Source: Allocoprobacillus sp002160865 (lineage in GTDB: Bacteria > Bacillota_I > Bacilli_A > Erysipelotrichales > Coprobacillaceae). From it: DNA of 64,000 nt. Under the pieces are notes generated by a model, which did not search any database, was not told where the DNA came from, and worked only from the letters and a program-made list of their open reading frames with translations. The number at the start of each line of letters is the position of its first letter. Within the stretch, counting starts at the first letter, position 1. Positions 23,502 to 36,399 of the stretch are shown in pieces. The stretch is taken from positions 1,674,001 to 1,738,000 of the forward strand of contig NZ_AP031415.1 in assembly GCF_042850985.1 (NCBI RefSeq). The letters run 5' to 3'. Both the position numbers and the translations under genes were made by a program.

Positions 23502-23750
23502 GATTTAAGTCAAGTTGACAAGGATGGAGTTTACAGTCAAGCCATTAAATTGAGTGATGAAAATTATGCTGTTGTGTATCTTTATGATACTGCCCATAAA
23601 AATACTGATGGCATCACTTCAGCTCTTGCCAGTGATGGTGAAGTGCAGGAAAAAGCTGAAGGTGCTTATTTAAAACAATATCATTTTGATGTCTATGATG
23701 ATTTATTAAAGACAGAAATCAAGGATATTTCTGATAATTATTTGGAATAA
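23502..23750 (+). pseudogene. Duplicated 3' fragment of the second lipoprotein gene
   Basis: The last 83 codons of the lipoprotein gene without start, signal peptide or promoter. An internal ATG (MSDENYAVV, 23550) has no ribosome-binding site. It is a by-product of the long target duplication, not a gene. Confidence 0.9.
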
Positions 23751-23781
23751 GGCTTTCCCTTATTCCTTTTTTATTGTAAAA
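23502..23781 (+). repeat. 280-bp direct repeat, right copy
   Basis: Exact copy of 21302-21581 created when the IS inserted. It includes a second copy of the terminator (23742-23771). Confidence 0.97.
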
Positions 23782-23804
23782 TATAGAAATAGGAGGTATG
23801 GAAA

Positions 23805-24215
23805 ATGGATAATTGTATTTTTTGTAAGATTGCCAATCATGACATTCCGGGTAAAATTATTTATGAAGATGATGTCTGTATGGCTTTTCTTGATTTAAGT
23901 CAGACAACAGATGGACATACTCTTGTGATACCAAAAAAACATTATGCTCATATTTTAGAGGTTGATCAACAAACCTTAGCTCATATGATGGATATTGTTC
24001 AAAAAGTTGCTTTACAAATTCAAAGTACACTTCATGCCAAAGGATTTAATATAATTACAAATATGAATGAAGTTGCAGGACAAACAGTTCATCATTTTCA
24101 TATTCATATTATTCCTCGTTATGACCAGCATGATGGATTTGAAGCTCATTATTTAGATCGTAGTCAAGATGCCAATTTAGATGATATTTACCAGAAAATA
24201 ACAGGATTGAAATAA
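23805..24215 (+). CDS. HIT-family nucleotide hydrolase/transferase
   Basis: 136 residues. N-terminal zinc-type start CIFCKIANHDIPGKIIYEDD and the histidine triad QTVHHFHIHIIPRY (about 97-110). B. subtilis Hit-type proteins hydrolyse AMP-linked substrates such as AMP-NH2 and Ap4A. AGGAGG lies before the ATG. Only 33 bp separate it from the duplicated terminator, so its promoter is not obvious; it may lie inside the duplicated 280 bp or depend on read-through. Confidence 0.93.
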   Translation: MDNCIFCKIANHDIPGKIIYEDDVCMAFLDLSQTTDGHTLVIPKKHYAHILEVDQQTLAHMMDIVQKVALQIQSTLHAKGFNIITNMNEVAGQTVHHFHIHIIPRYDQHDGFEAHYLDRSQDANLDDIYQKITGLK

Positions 24216-24243
24216 ACAAGAGTATTATAACTCTTGTTTTGCG
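24214..24243 (+). terminator. Terminator after the HIT gene
   Basis: Stem AACAAGAGT/ACTCTTGTT followed by TTTTG; it overlaps the HIT stop codon. Confidence 0.75.
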
Positions 24244-24268
24244 TTTCATACTAACAAAGGAGAATACA

Positions 24269-25300
24269 ATGCGTAAAATAAGAATAAATATGTTATCGAA
24301 TGCTGATAAAGTGCATGGTCAAGGTGTTGGAAGTGCCTATCTTGAACAAGTTGCCTTAGTCAAGAATGAATTAAATGAATATTTTGATGTAGTGATTAAC
24401 GATTCTAAACCTGCTGATATTATTCATTGTCATACAATCTTACCACAATATCTGATGAAGATGAAAAGAAATAAAGGAGTCAATGTAGCCTATGTCCATT
24501 TTTTACCAGATACTTTAGATGGAAGTATTCAATTACCGAGCTCGGCATTAGCAGTATTTAAAAAGTATATTACTCATTTTTATAATACTGCAGATTATTT
24601 GATTGTTGTGAATCCTATTTTTATTAAAGATCTGGTACGTTTTGGTATTGATAAACATAAAATTCAATATATTCCTAATTTTGTTTCTAAAGAAACTTTC
24701 TATAAACAGGAACAAAATCATATTCTTCAAACAAGGGATCAATATCACATTGATAGAAAGCAATTTGTTGTTTTAGGTGTAGGTCAAGTACAAACACGTA
24801 AGGGTGTTAAAGATTTTATTGAGGTAGCGAAAATGTTACCAGATATGACTTTTGTCTGGGCTGGAGGTTTTTCTTTTGGAAAGATTACAGATGGTTATGA
24901 AGAATTAAAACAGTTGTATGAAAATCCACCTCAAAATGTTCACTTTATTGGTATTATTCCTCGCGAATCCATGAATGATATTTATAATATGGCTGATATG
25001 CTTTTTATGCCTTCGTATAACGAGCTTTTTCCTATGTCAATATTAGAAGCTATCAATAGTCAAAAACCTCTTTTATTAAGGGATTTAGAACTTTATGAAG
25101 ACATTCTTTTCCATAAATATTTAGTTGCAGATAATAATAAGGATTTTGCTCAAATCATACAAAATTTAAAAAATGATTCATCCCTTTATCATCAATATCA
25201 ACAGGCATCTTATGAAATAAGTCAATATTATTCTAAAGAACATGTTAAAGAAATGTGGAAAGATTTCTATCTTCACATTGCACAAAAAAAGCTCTTATAA
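24269..25300 (+). CDS. GT4-family glycosyltransferase
   Basis: 343 residues, two Rossmann domains. N-terminal RINMLSNADKVHGQGVGSAY is typical of GT4 glycolipid synthases; the C-terminal nucleotide-sugar site has GVGQVQTRKGVKDF, FMPSYNELFPMSILEA (the EX7E region) and PLLLRDLELY. It likely transfers a sugar from a UDP- or GDP-donor to a lipid at the membrane face, perhaps adding the second hexose to a diacylglycerol glycolipid, given the related enzyme at 26265-28250. AAAGGAG precedes the ATG at 24269. Confidence 0.82.
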   Translation: MRKIRINMLSNADKVHGQGVGSAYLEQVALVKNELNEYFDVVINDSKPADIIHCHTILPQYLMKMKRNKGVNVAYVHFLPDTLDGSIQLPSSALAVFKKYITHFYNTADYLIVVNPIFIKDLVRFGIDKHKIQYIPNFVSKETFYKQEQNHILQTRDQYHIDRKQFVVLGVGQVQTRKGVKDFIEVAKMLPDMTFVWAGGFSFGKITDGYEELKQLYENPPQNVHFIGIIPRESMNDIYNMADMLFMPSYNELFPMSILEAINSQKPLLLRDLELYEDILFHKYLVADNNKDFAQIIQNLKNDSSLYHQYQQASYEISQYYSKEHVKEMWKDFYLHIAQKKLL

Positions 25301-25326
25301 GTTATCAGAACTTATAAGAGCTTTTT
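25286..25326. terminator. Bidirectional terminator between GT4 and yhaM
   Basis: Long stem AAAGCTCTTATAAGTT/AACTTATAAGAGCTTT with A- and T-runs at its ends. It serves both convergent genes. Confidence 0.85.
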
Positions 25327-26272
25327 AATCATACATTTTAGGTTTATATATCATTCTATTATCTAATGAAAAGACTCTCTTAGATGTTTCTCCTGCTTCC
25401 AGAGTTTCCAATGTTTTATCAAACATATTCATTCTAGCATCCATATTATCAATCATATGCAACATTTCTGCTTCTCTAATCTGTGGTAAAACAGGTGAAC
25501 CAAATTCATTTTTTCCATGATGAGATAAAATCATATGCTGTAATAATGTCACTTCTTCACCTTCAATATTCAACTCTTTGGCAGCTGCATAAACCATTGA
25601 TTGAGCAATAGAAATATGTCCAAGCATTTGTCCTTCAAAAGTATAGCTAGGAACAACAGGTCCACTCAATTCAACTGTTTTTCCAATATCATGAAGTAAA
25701 ATACCTGCATATAATAAATCAGCATTCAATTCTAAATAAACACTCATCAAAGCATCAGCAACTTTCAACATAGATAATGTGTGATAAGCTAACCCTGATG
25801 TAAAAGCATGATGATTTTTGCTGGCAGCTGGATAAATCTTCATCTTTTCAAAGTTTTGTTCTATAAGATGTTTTGTAATAACATAAAGCTTAGGATTAGA
25901 AATACGCTGAACATATTGTTTCAATTCAGTCATCATCATCTCATCATTCATTGGTGCTTTTGCTAAAAACTGCAACTGTAATGAGTGCTGATATGAAACA
26001 TCATCTATAGAAATAATTTTCATCTGACGATTATCACTATACTTAATAATATCACCTTTTGCTCTGACAACAGCTCCTGCCTTTAATGATTCAATATGTT
26101 CCTGACTGGCATTCCATAATTTAGCATCAATTGTCCCAGTTTCATCTTGAAAAACAATACTTAAATAATTACTTTTATGTGCACCATTTGTCTTTCCTAA
26201 AGTGATATGTGAAATCATAGCTGTAAATTCTACATTATCATCTCCACATTTCATATCTTTAATTTTAATCAT
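25325..26272 (-). CDS. yhaM: 3'-5' exoribonuclease YhaM
   Basis: 315 residues. N-terminal OB-fold (VEFTAMISHITLGKTNGAHK, DAKLWNASQEH, VVRAKGDI) and a C-terminal HD domain (HHAFTSGLAYHTLSMLKVAD, LLHDIGKTVELSG, LSHHGKNEFGSP). YhaM trims the 3' ends of RNA and can act on DNA. The ATG at 26272 follows GGGAGGACACAA and overlaps the upstream fusion gene by 8 nt, so translation is coupled. Confidence 0.93.
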   Translation of the reverse strand: MIKIKDMKCGDDNVEFTAMISHITLGKTNGAHKSNYLSIVFQDETGTIDAKLWNASQEHIESLKAGAVVRAKGDIIKYSDNRQMKIISIDDVSYQHSLQLQFLAKAPMNDEMMMTELKQYVQRISNPKLYVITKHLIEQNFEKMKIYPAASKNHHAFTSGLAYHTLSMLKVADALMSVYLELNADLLYAGILLHDIGKTVELSGPVVPSYTFEGQMLGHISIAQSMVYAAAKELNIEGEEVTLLQHMILSHHGKNEFGSPVLPQIREAEMLHMIDNMDARMNMFDKTLETLEAGETSKRVFSLDNRMIYKPKMYD

Positions 26273-28250
26273 TTGTGTCCTCCCATAATTGTTCAATAAT
26301 TTCTAAAACATCATCATATTCATATCCTTTTTGGACAAGAAAAGTAATAATTTTACTTTTTAAAATATGAGATTGATATCTATTTTTATAACGATTATAA
26401 ACACGATAATATTCTTTAGTTAATAAATTCATAGTGTGTTCTTTAGGTATTGAAAAATCGAAATTCTCAATAGCTTTTTCTACAACATCTTGTGAAAAAC
26501 CTTTATTAAATAATTTATTTCTGATGGTTTGAATTAAAGCATATTGAGGTCTACTTGTATTTTCATTATAAAGCTTTTGAACTAACTCTATCGCCTTATC
26601 ATATTCCAAATCTTGTGAGTATTCCTCTAAAAACTCATCAATAATAAAAGGCGAAACACCTTCTTTTTTAAGATGGTGAATAATCTTATTTATTCCCATC
26701 CCTAATCGAGTTGCTTTTTGAAAATAACTCTGTGTATATTCAACATCATCAATAAGATTCTTTTGCATTAATAAATCCATTGTCATTTCAACTTGAATAT
26801 CATCAAAATCTCCTTTATCCATCAGTTTCTTTTGCATTTTCGCATAAGTATAATCTTTATACGTCAAATATTTTAAAGCTAGTTTATATGCTCTAGAAAC
26901 CTGCTCCTGATCTTTTAATGCATCTAATTCTTCTCTATCAACAACCTGACCAACTGATAAACCATAACGTTCTATGACTTGTCCAGAAAGCGTCAACAAA
27001 ATTTGATGATGGTCAAATTGAAATGCGACAGTATATTGATGATTATTTTCAGGAGTGATAGATACAACTTGATAACAGTAATGGTGCTTTGATAAAGCCA
27101 ATTCATATGTCTGAATTATTTTTTGATAAAAATTTTCACTGCTATATTTTTGTGCATCATTTCTAGCTTGATAAGAAAGTTGTTGAAGATCACTTTGAGA
27201 AAGCTGAATAATTTTTTGAACCAAATCTTCTTGATTTTTAAAGAAATAACCATTTTGCCCATCTACAATAACACCATCCAGATTTTTATCATAACGTGCT
27301 AAAACAGGCAAGCCACTAGCCATTGCCTCTATAAAAGTCAATCCCTGTGTTTCCGTCATAGAAGCTGATACAAATAACTGTGCAGCATGATAAAATGAGG
27401 GTACATAAATGCTTTCTTTTGGGCCTGTAAAAAAGATAAAATCCTGTAATTTTTTTTGTTGAACAATCGTTTTCAATTCCTCTAATTGAGGTCCTCCTCC
27501 TACAATCATTAAACAAATCTTTTGATTAATTTTGACTATGTCTTGCATTGCATCAATAAGAATCTCTATACTCTTTTCAGGAGCAATACGACCTAAAAAT
27601 ATTACAACAAATTTATCTTGTAGATGATATTGTGTTTGGATATCATCTACAAGTTTCTGATTCTTATTTTCAATTGAAAATGATTCTAACTCTAATCCTG
27701 TAGGAATAACATGGATAGAATTGGTGATGCCATATGTTTTTAACACATCTGCCGTTTTTTGAGAAGGAACAATCAATTCAGAACAACTATTTCCATATAT
27801 TTTAGAAATTTTTTCAATGATTTTTTTAGCAGCCTGGTCAACTGCTTTTAAATTGCCAGGTGTAATATAATGAGAATAATCAGCCCACATCGTATGATAC
27901 GTATAACATACAGGAATATTTAAAATTTCACCCGCAATTTTTCCAAAAATACCAATACCAAATTCTGTCTGGACATGAATAATATCTGGCTGAAATTCTT
28001 TTAATTCTTTCATACCTTTAAATGAATATATATTAGATGCACGATATCCATATAATTTTTTTAAATCAATACCAGGTAATCGTAAAATATCTTGATCTTC
28101 ATCTATATAATCACTATTGTGTGGTAATATTGTTGTCACCACCAGAACATGATGTCCATGCTTCTTTAATTCTTTTTTTAAAATGTGTGTAGATGTGGCA
28201 ACTCCATTAATATCTGGTAAGTATGTGTCACTAAACAAAGCTATATTCAT
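26265..28250 (-). CDS. Fusion: GT4 glycosyltransferase + RecX recombination regulator
   Basis: 661 residues in one uninterrupted frame. Residues 1-385: GT4 glycosyltransferase (ALFSDTYLPDINGVATST, VQTEFGIGIFGKIAG, VIFLGRIAPEKSIEIL, SMTETQGLTFIEAMASGLPV), closest in appearance to monoglucosyl-diacylglycerol synthases. Residues about 393-661: complete RecX, including the N-terminal strand domain (ERYGLSVGQVVDREELDAL), helical repeats (AYKLALKYLTYKDYTYAKMQ, LMQKNLIDDVEYTQSYFQ) and a long C-terminal repeat. RecX normally modulates RecA filaments. One polypeptide thus carries a membrane-lipid enzyme and a DNA-repair regulator. It overlaps yhaM and lies 4 nt after the flippase-like gene. Confidence 0.88.
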   Translation of the reverse strand: MNIALFSDTYLPDINGVATSTHILKKELKKHGHHVLVVTTILPHNSDYIDEDQDILRLPGIDLKKLYGYRASNIYSFKGMKELKEFQPDIIHVQTEFGIGIFGKIAGEILNIPVCYTYHTMWADYSHYITPGNLKAVDQAAKKIIEKISKIYGNSCSELIVPSQKTADVLKTYGITNSIHVIPTGLELESFSIENKNQKLVDDIQTQYHLQDKFVVIFLGRIAPEKSIEILIDAMQDIVKINQKICLMIVGGGPQLEELKTIVQQKKLQDFIFFTGPKESIYVPSFYHAAQLFVSASMTETQGLTFIEAMASGLPVLARYDKNLDGVIVDGQNGYFFKNQEDLVQKIIQLSQSDLQQLSYQARNDAQKYSSENFYQKIIQTYELALSKHHYCYQVVSITPENNHQYTVAFQFDHHQILLTLSGQVIERYGLSVGQVVDREELDALKDQEQVSRAYKLALKYLTYKDYTYAKMQKKLMDKGDFDDIQVEMTMDLLMQKNLIDDVEYTQSYFQKATRLGMGINKIIHHLKKEGVSPFIIDEFLEEYSQDLEYDKAIELVQKLYNENTSRPQYALIQTIRNKLFNKGFSQDVVEKAIENFDFSIPKEHTMNLLTKEYYRVYNRYKNRYQSHILKSKIITFLVQKGYEYDDVLEIIEQLWEDTND

Positions 28251-28254
28251 ATCA

Positions 28255-29298
28255 TTACTCCAATCTTGTACGATTAATTTCTTTATCTAATGAAAAGACT
28301 AATGCACCTATAATAAGACCCATATAATATGACATAAATCGCCATAAAAACATTGATGAAGAAACACCAACAGGTCCTAAAAAACTAAATAGTAAAAGGT
28401 AAACACCTTCACTTCCTCCACTTGCTCCGGGAATTGGTAAAAAAGCATTAATAAGATATATACATGAACACAATCCAATAAAATCCAAAAAATCTGTCAT
28501 TGTGACATTTAAATTAAGAGCTTTAGCAGCAAAGAAAGGCATACTATATATAATTGTTAATTTGATAAAATTACATATACATGAACGAATCAAGACAGGT
28601 TTGTTTTTTTGTAAAAATTTTAATTGATCTCTAAAATCAGCTAAATAATTTTTAACTTTAAAACATGTTGATTCATAGTCTTTAACTATATGGACTTTAT
28701 ATAGTAATTTTAATACAGTATGAGTTAAAAAATTTTGTAAAATACGTGATTTGGCTCCACCAAATAGAGCTGCAATCACGATAAAATTAATCAAAAAACC
28801 AAGCATAACCAAGCTAAAAATAGCAGGTTGACTCATAAAATACTGATATTTAAATATTAACACAACACCCGTATAAATGACAAGTACACTTTGATAACAG
28901 ATAAAACACATTAAAAGGATACTTGCAGAATATGTAGGTGCGATACCTTGCTTATTAAAAATATATACTTGAGCAAATTGTCCCCCACTGGCAAAAGGAG
29001 TAATACCATTAAAAAAAGTACCACTAATAGCATTAACAAAAGATTGTTTATAAGTATAATCTTTTTTGTATGCTCGTCCAAAATAGAGAAGGGAAAAAGC
29101 ATCAAATATATAGTATAAAAACATAACTATAGACATTAAAACAATCCATAATATTTTCGCATGAGTAAAAGCATTGATTACTTGCTTCCACTGATTACCA
29201 ATAGATAAACAAACGACTGTTGCACTAATAATGACTATAATAGCGATATTTAAAATATATTTTTTTTTACCATTTAACATATTAGCTAATAATTGCAA
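28255..29298 (-). CDS. Lysylphosphatidylglycerol synthase TM-region (UPF0104) membrane protein
   Basis: 347 residues with about eight membrane helices and the UPF0104/MprF-flippase pattern: FVNAISGTFFNGITPFASGGQFAQVYIF (about 85-112) and LINAFLPIPGASGGSEGVYLLLFS. Members move lipids between leaflets or accompany glycolipid synthesis. The TTG at 29298 is used, with GGGAGG 13 nt upstream; the next in-frame ATG is at 29280. It lies in the same operon as the GT4-RecX fusion, which suggests transport of the glycolipid that enzyme makes. Confidence 0.8.
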   Translation of the reverse strand: MQLLANMLNGKKKYILNIAIIVIISATVVCLSIGNQWKQVINAFTHAKILWIVLMSIVMFLYYIFDAFSLLYFGRAYKKDYTYKQSFVNAISGTFFNGITPFASGGQFAQVYIFNKQGIAPTYSASILLMCFICYQSVLVIYTGVVLIFKYQYFMSQPAIFSLVMLGFLINFIVIAALFGGAKSRILQNFLTHTVLKLLYKVHIVKDYESTCFKVKNYLADFRDQLKFLQKNKPVLIRSCICNFIKLTIIYSMPFFAAKALNLNVTMTDFLDFIGLCSCIYLINAFLPIPGASGGSEGVYLLLFSFLGPVGVSSSMFLWRFMSYYMGLIIGALVFSLDKEINRTRLE

Positions 29299-29391
29299 GC
29301 AATTATTAAATCCTCCCTTCTCTTTTATAATAATATAGAATAACGTAGAGATTTCCTATAATCATTTTACTACAAAAGAGCAATGAAGTGA

Positions 29392-29430
29392 ATAAAAAAA
29401 AGGACGGAACCAGAAGAAGACTGGACCGTC
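29392..29430 (-). terminator. rRNA operon terminator
   Basis: Minus-strand hairpin GACGG.CCAG...CTGG..CCGTC followed by eight Ts, just beyond 5S rRNA. Confidence 0.85.
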
Positions 29431-29435
29431 ATGTG

Positions 29436-29545
29436 AACTGGCAGCGTGCTATTGTCGCAGTTGCCCACTATCTTCGCCGCTATGATGCTTAACTTCTGTG
29501 TTCGGCATGGTTACAGGTGTGTCCATCATGCCTTCGCCACCAGAT
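29436..29545 (-). rRNA. 5S ribosomal RNA
   Basis: About 110 nt. The ends TCTGGTGGC and GCTGCCAG pair; internal CCGAACACAGAAGTTAAGC is the universal 5S loop. Ends are estimated from helix I. Confidence 0.95.
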
Positions 29546-29597
29546 CATCTGAGCACGAACGCTCAAAACTGAACAGCTTCCTTCCTCCCACTTCTTA

Positions 29598-32484
<2,887 letters not shown>

Positions 32485-32673
32485 AAGTGTTCTCTTTTCG
32501 TGCTTTCTTAGTTTGCAACTAGATGATTTCGACCTTCTTCCTGATCTCTTTCATCTTTCGTTTCTTCGCTTTCTTGTAGAAAGTTTGCTGTTCAGTTTTC
32601 AATGTTCCTGCCTTGAATGCATCTCTACAGATACACTCAAAACCAAACAGTATCCACATCTTCTCTTCTCCCT
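32485..32673 (-). other. 16S-23S internal transcribed spacer
   Basis: About 189 bp without tRNA genes. It contains CATTGAAAACTGAACAG (at 32588-32604 on the plus strand in reverse), also present in the 16S leader and, as a variant, in the 23S-5S spacer; probably a processing or antitermination element. Confidence 0.8.
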
Positions 32674-34199
<1,526 letters not shown>

Positions 34200-34317
34200 C
34201 CTTTTCTATCTTCAGACAATTTCATGTCTTCTTGACTCTTTCTTTTTTCCTATCTTTATTGACGTGTTTACTGTTCAGTTTTCAATGTCCCTGTGCCCTC
34301 TCGTCGAGTGCTCATCT

Positions 34318-34346
34318 ATAATACCATCTATCCCTCCCCTTTGCAA
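34318..34346 (-). promoter_or_regulatory. rRNA operon promoter
   Basis: Minus-strand -35 TTGCAA (34341-34346), 17-bp spacer and -10 TATTAT (34318-34323). An AT-rich stretch (34350-34435) upstream could act as an UP element. About 120 bp of leader precede 16S. Confidence 0.85.
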
Positions 34347-34435
34347 CCCTTTTTTTCATTTTTTTTCGTTTTTTTATCCCTCTTTTTTTTAAAATTCTAT
34401 TTTTATTGATTTTATCAATGTTTTTTTGTTATTTT

Positions 34436-34473
34436 TTTTAAAAAAGGATATCTATTTCAAACAAATATCCTTT
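34436..34473 (-). terminator. Terminator after proC
   Basis: Minus-strand stem AAAGGATAT/ATATCCTTT followed by TTTAAAAAAA; it lies just upstream of the rRNA promoter region. Confidence 0.75.
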
Positions 34474-34487
34474 ACAAATAGATTCTT

Positions 34488-35273
34488 TTACTTTTTATAA
34501 TGAACAGCTGCGCTTATTGCAGATATTAATGTTGCACGTAATTGTCCTTTTTCTAAAGCTTCAACACCACAGATTGTTGAACCACCAGGCGAACAAACTT
34601 GATCTTTTAAAACACCGGGATGCTGTTGTGTTTTTTGTTGCATTATCGCTGCCCCTGCCAAAGTCTGTGATGCCAACTGATAAGCTAATGCTCTTGGCAC
34701 ACCCTCTTTAACTGCACCATCAGCTAATGCTTCAATCATCATATAAACAAACGCTGGTCCACAACCACTTAATGTTCCTGCTGTTGCCATCAAATGTGAC
34801 GGTACAACTTCAACACAGCCAATTGCTTCAAACATTTTTCTTACGAATTCAAATTCTTCTTTTTTAAGTGAATGACGTTCTTCAATCAACGACATCCCTT
34901 GCTCTACTTGTACCGGCGTATTTGGCATAACAAAAATATGTCTTGTTGAATCATCCAATAATTGCTGATATTTTTCAAAATCATAACCTAAAACAATGGA
35001 AATCAGTGCTTTTTCCTTCAACTGTTCCTTATAAGGAATTAAAATCGATTCAACAACCTGTGGTTTAACACCTACAAATACAAACACACTTTGATTGATA
35101 ATCTGAGCGATATCCCTAGCCGTTTCAATACCCATCATATTCATTTTTTGAATCATCTTTATATCAATATCATATCCTATACAATCATATGGTTTTAAAA
35201 AACCAGATTGAATGATACCTTGTGCAATAGCTCCTGCCATATTACCAAAACCAATAAAACCTATTTTTTTCAT
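34488..35273 (-). CDS. proC: Pyrroline-5-carboxylate reductase
   Basis: Last step of proline synthesis, NAD(P)H-dependent. 261 residues. N-terminal dinucleotide fold MKKIGFIGFGNMAGAIAQGI, then VFVGVKPQ, FVMPNTPVQVEQGMSLI, and the dimer/substrate domain with GCGPAFVYMMIEALADGAV and DQVCSPGGSTICGVEALE. The start is at 35273, after TTTGGAGG. It is downstream of ftsZ with a weak terminator between them. Confidence 0.96.
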   Translation of the reverse strand: MKKIGFIGFGNMAGAIAQGIIQSGFLKPYDCIGYDIDIKMIQKMNMMGIETARDIAQIINQSVFVFVGVKPQVVESILIPYKEQLKEKALISIVLGYDFEKYQQLLDDSTRHIFVMPNTPVQVEQGMSLIEERHSLKKEEFEFVRKMFEAIGCVEVVPSHLMATAGTLSGCGPAFVYMMIEALADGAVKEGVPRALAYQLASQTLAGAAIMQQKTQQHPGVLKDQVCSPGGSTICGVEALEKGQLRATLISAISAAVHYKK

Positions 35274-35285
35274 CTTAACCTCCAA

Positions 35286-35311
35286 ATAAAGAAAAGCTAA
35301 CACATCTGTTA
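35286..35311 (-). terminator. Weak terminator/attenuator between ftsZ and proC
   Basis: Minus-strand stem AAGCTAAC/GTTAGCTT with a short loop, followed by TTCTTT. Confidence 0.5.
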
Positions 35312-35313
35312 GC

Positions 35314-36378
35314 TTATAATTTTCTATTTCTTAAAAATGCTGGTACATCATCATCGTCATCATCTTCATACATTGATGGTTTCACAACGGATTCAAATGA
35401 TGAGCTTTGTTTAACTGGTGCTGGTTCTTCTTCATCTTCAAATCCAGTCGCAATAACAGTTACAATAACTTGATCATCTAATTGTTCATTAATAGCAACA
35501 CCTAAAACAGTATTGACATCATTACCTACCGCTTCTCTAATTGTTGCAAGAGCCGTATTTGCATCATATAAAGTAATATTTGTTCCACCAGTAACATTAA
35601 CAATTGCATCTTTTGCACCTGCAATAGACACATCTAATAATGGTGATGAAATAGCTCTCATAGCCGCTTCTTCTGCTTTATTTTCACCATCACTCATACC
35701 AATACCAATAAGTGCAGAACCACGATCTTTCATAACTGATGAAACATCAGCAAAATCAAGATTAATAAAAGCAGGAATAGCAATCAAATCAGTAATTGTC
35801 TGTACCCCTTGTCTTAATACATTGTCTGCTTCTCTAAATGCTTCACCCATTGGTTTACGCCCAATAGCTTCTAATAGACGATCATTAGAAACAACAATAA
35901 TAGAATCCACATTTTCTCTTAATTCAGCCAAACCACTTTTAGCCTGTCTTAAAACTTTAGGTCCCTCAAAAGTAAAAGGCGATGTAACAACTCCAACCGT
36001 TAAAGCACCTAATTCACGTGAAATTTTCGCAACAACAGGTGCCGCTCCCGTTCCTGTTCCGCCTCCCATTCCAGCAGCAATGAAAACCATATTAGCTCCA
36101 GATAAAGCTGTTTTAATTTCTTCTTCCGTTTCTAAAGCAGCCTTACGTCCAACTTCTGGATTACCACCTGCCCCTAAACCATGAGTCAATTCTTTACCTA
36201 AAACAATCTTATTTTCAATATCAATCCCTTTTAAAATTTGAGCATCAGTATTAGCTACATAGAAATCAACACCTTTGACTCCATCTTTTGCCATTCTTGC
36301 AACTGCATTGCAGCCACCACCACCAACACCAATGACTTTAATTTTCGCAACTTGAACAAAATCTAAATTCCCATCCAT
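35314..36378 (-). CDS. ftsZ: Cell division GTPase FtsZ
   Basis: 354 residues. The tubulin-like GTPase forms the Z ring. GVGGGGCNAV (about 17-26), the tubulin signature GMGGGTGTGAAPVVA (about 104-118), and T7-loop NLDFADVSSVM. The C-terminal linker is short and acidic (YEDDDDDDVP), ending in the FtsA/SepF-binding tail PAFLRNRKL. It follows ftsA by 21 nt. Confidence 0.98.
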   Translation of the reverse strand: MDGNLDFVQVAKIKVIGVGGGGCNAVARMAKDGVKGVDFYVANTDAQILKGIDIENKIVLGKELTHGLGAGGNPEVGRKAALETEEEIKTALSGANMVFIAAGMGGGTGTGAAPVVAKISRELGALTVGVVTSPFTFEGPKVLRQAKSGLAELRENVDSIIVVSNDRLLEAIGRKPMGEAFREADNVLRQGVQTITDLIAIPAFINLDFADVSSVMKDRGSALIGIGMSDGENKAEEAAMRAISSPLLDVSIAGAKDAIVNVTGGTNITLYDANTALATIREAVGNDVNTVLGVAINEQLDDQVIVTVIATGFEDEEEPAPVKQSSSFESVVKPSMYEDDDDDDVPAFLRNRKL

Positions 36379-36399
36379 ATTTCTATCCTCACTTTTATA

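Noticed and set aside
23550..23750. 67-codon ORF beginning MSDENYAVV
   Set aside because: It is the duplicated 3' end of the lipoprotein gene with no ribosome-binding site or signal peptide.
35513..36184. 223-codon open frame antisense to ftsZ
   Set aside because: Shadow of ftsZ; codon pattern and lack of a start site argue against a gene.
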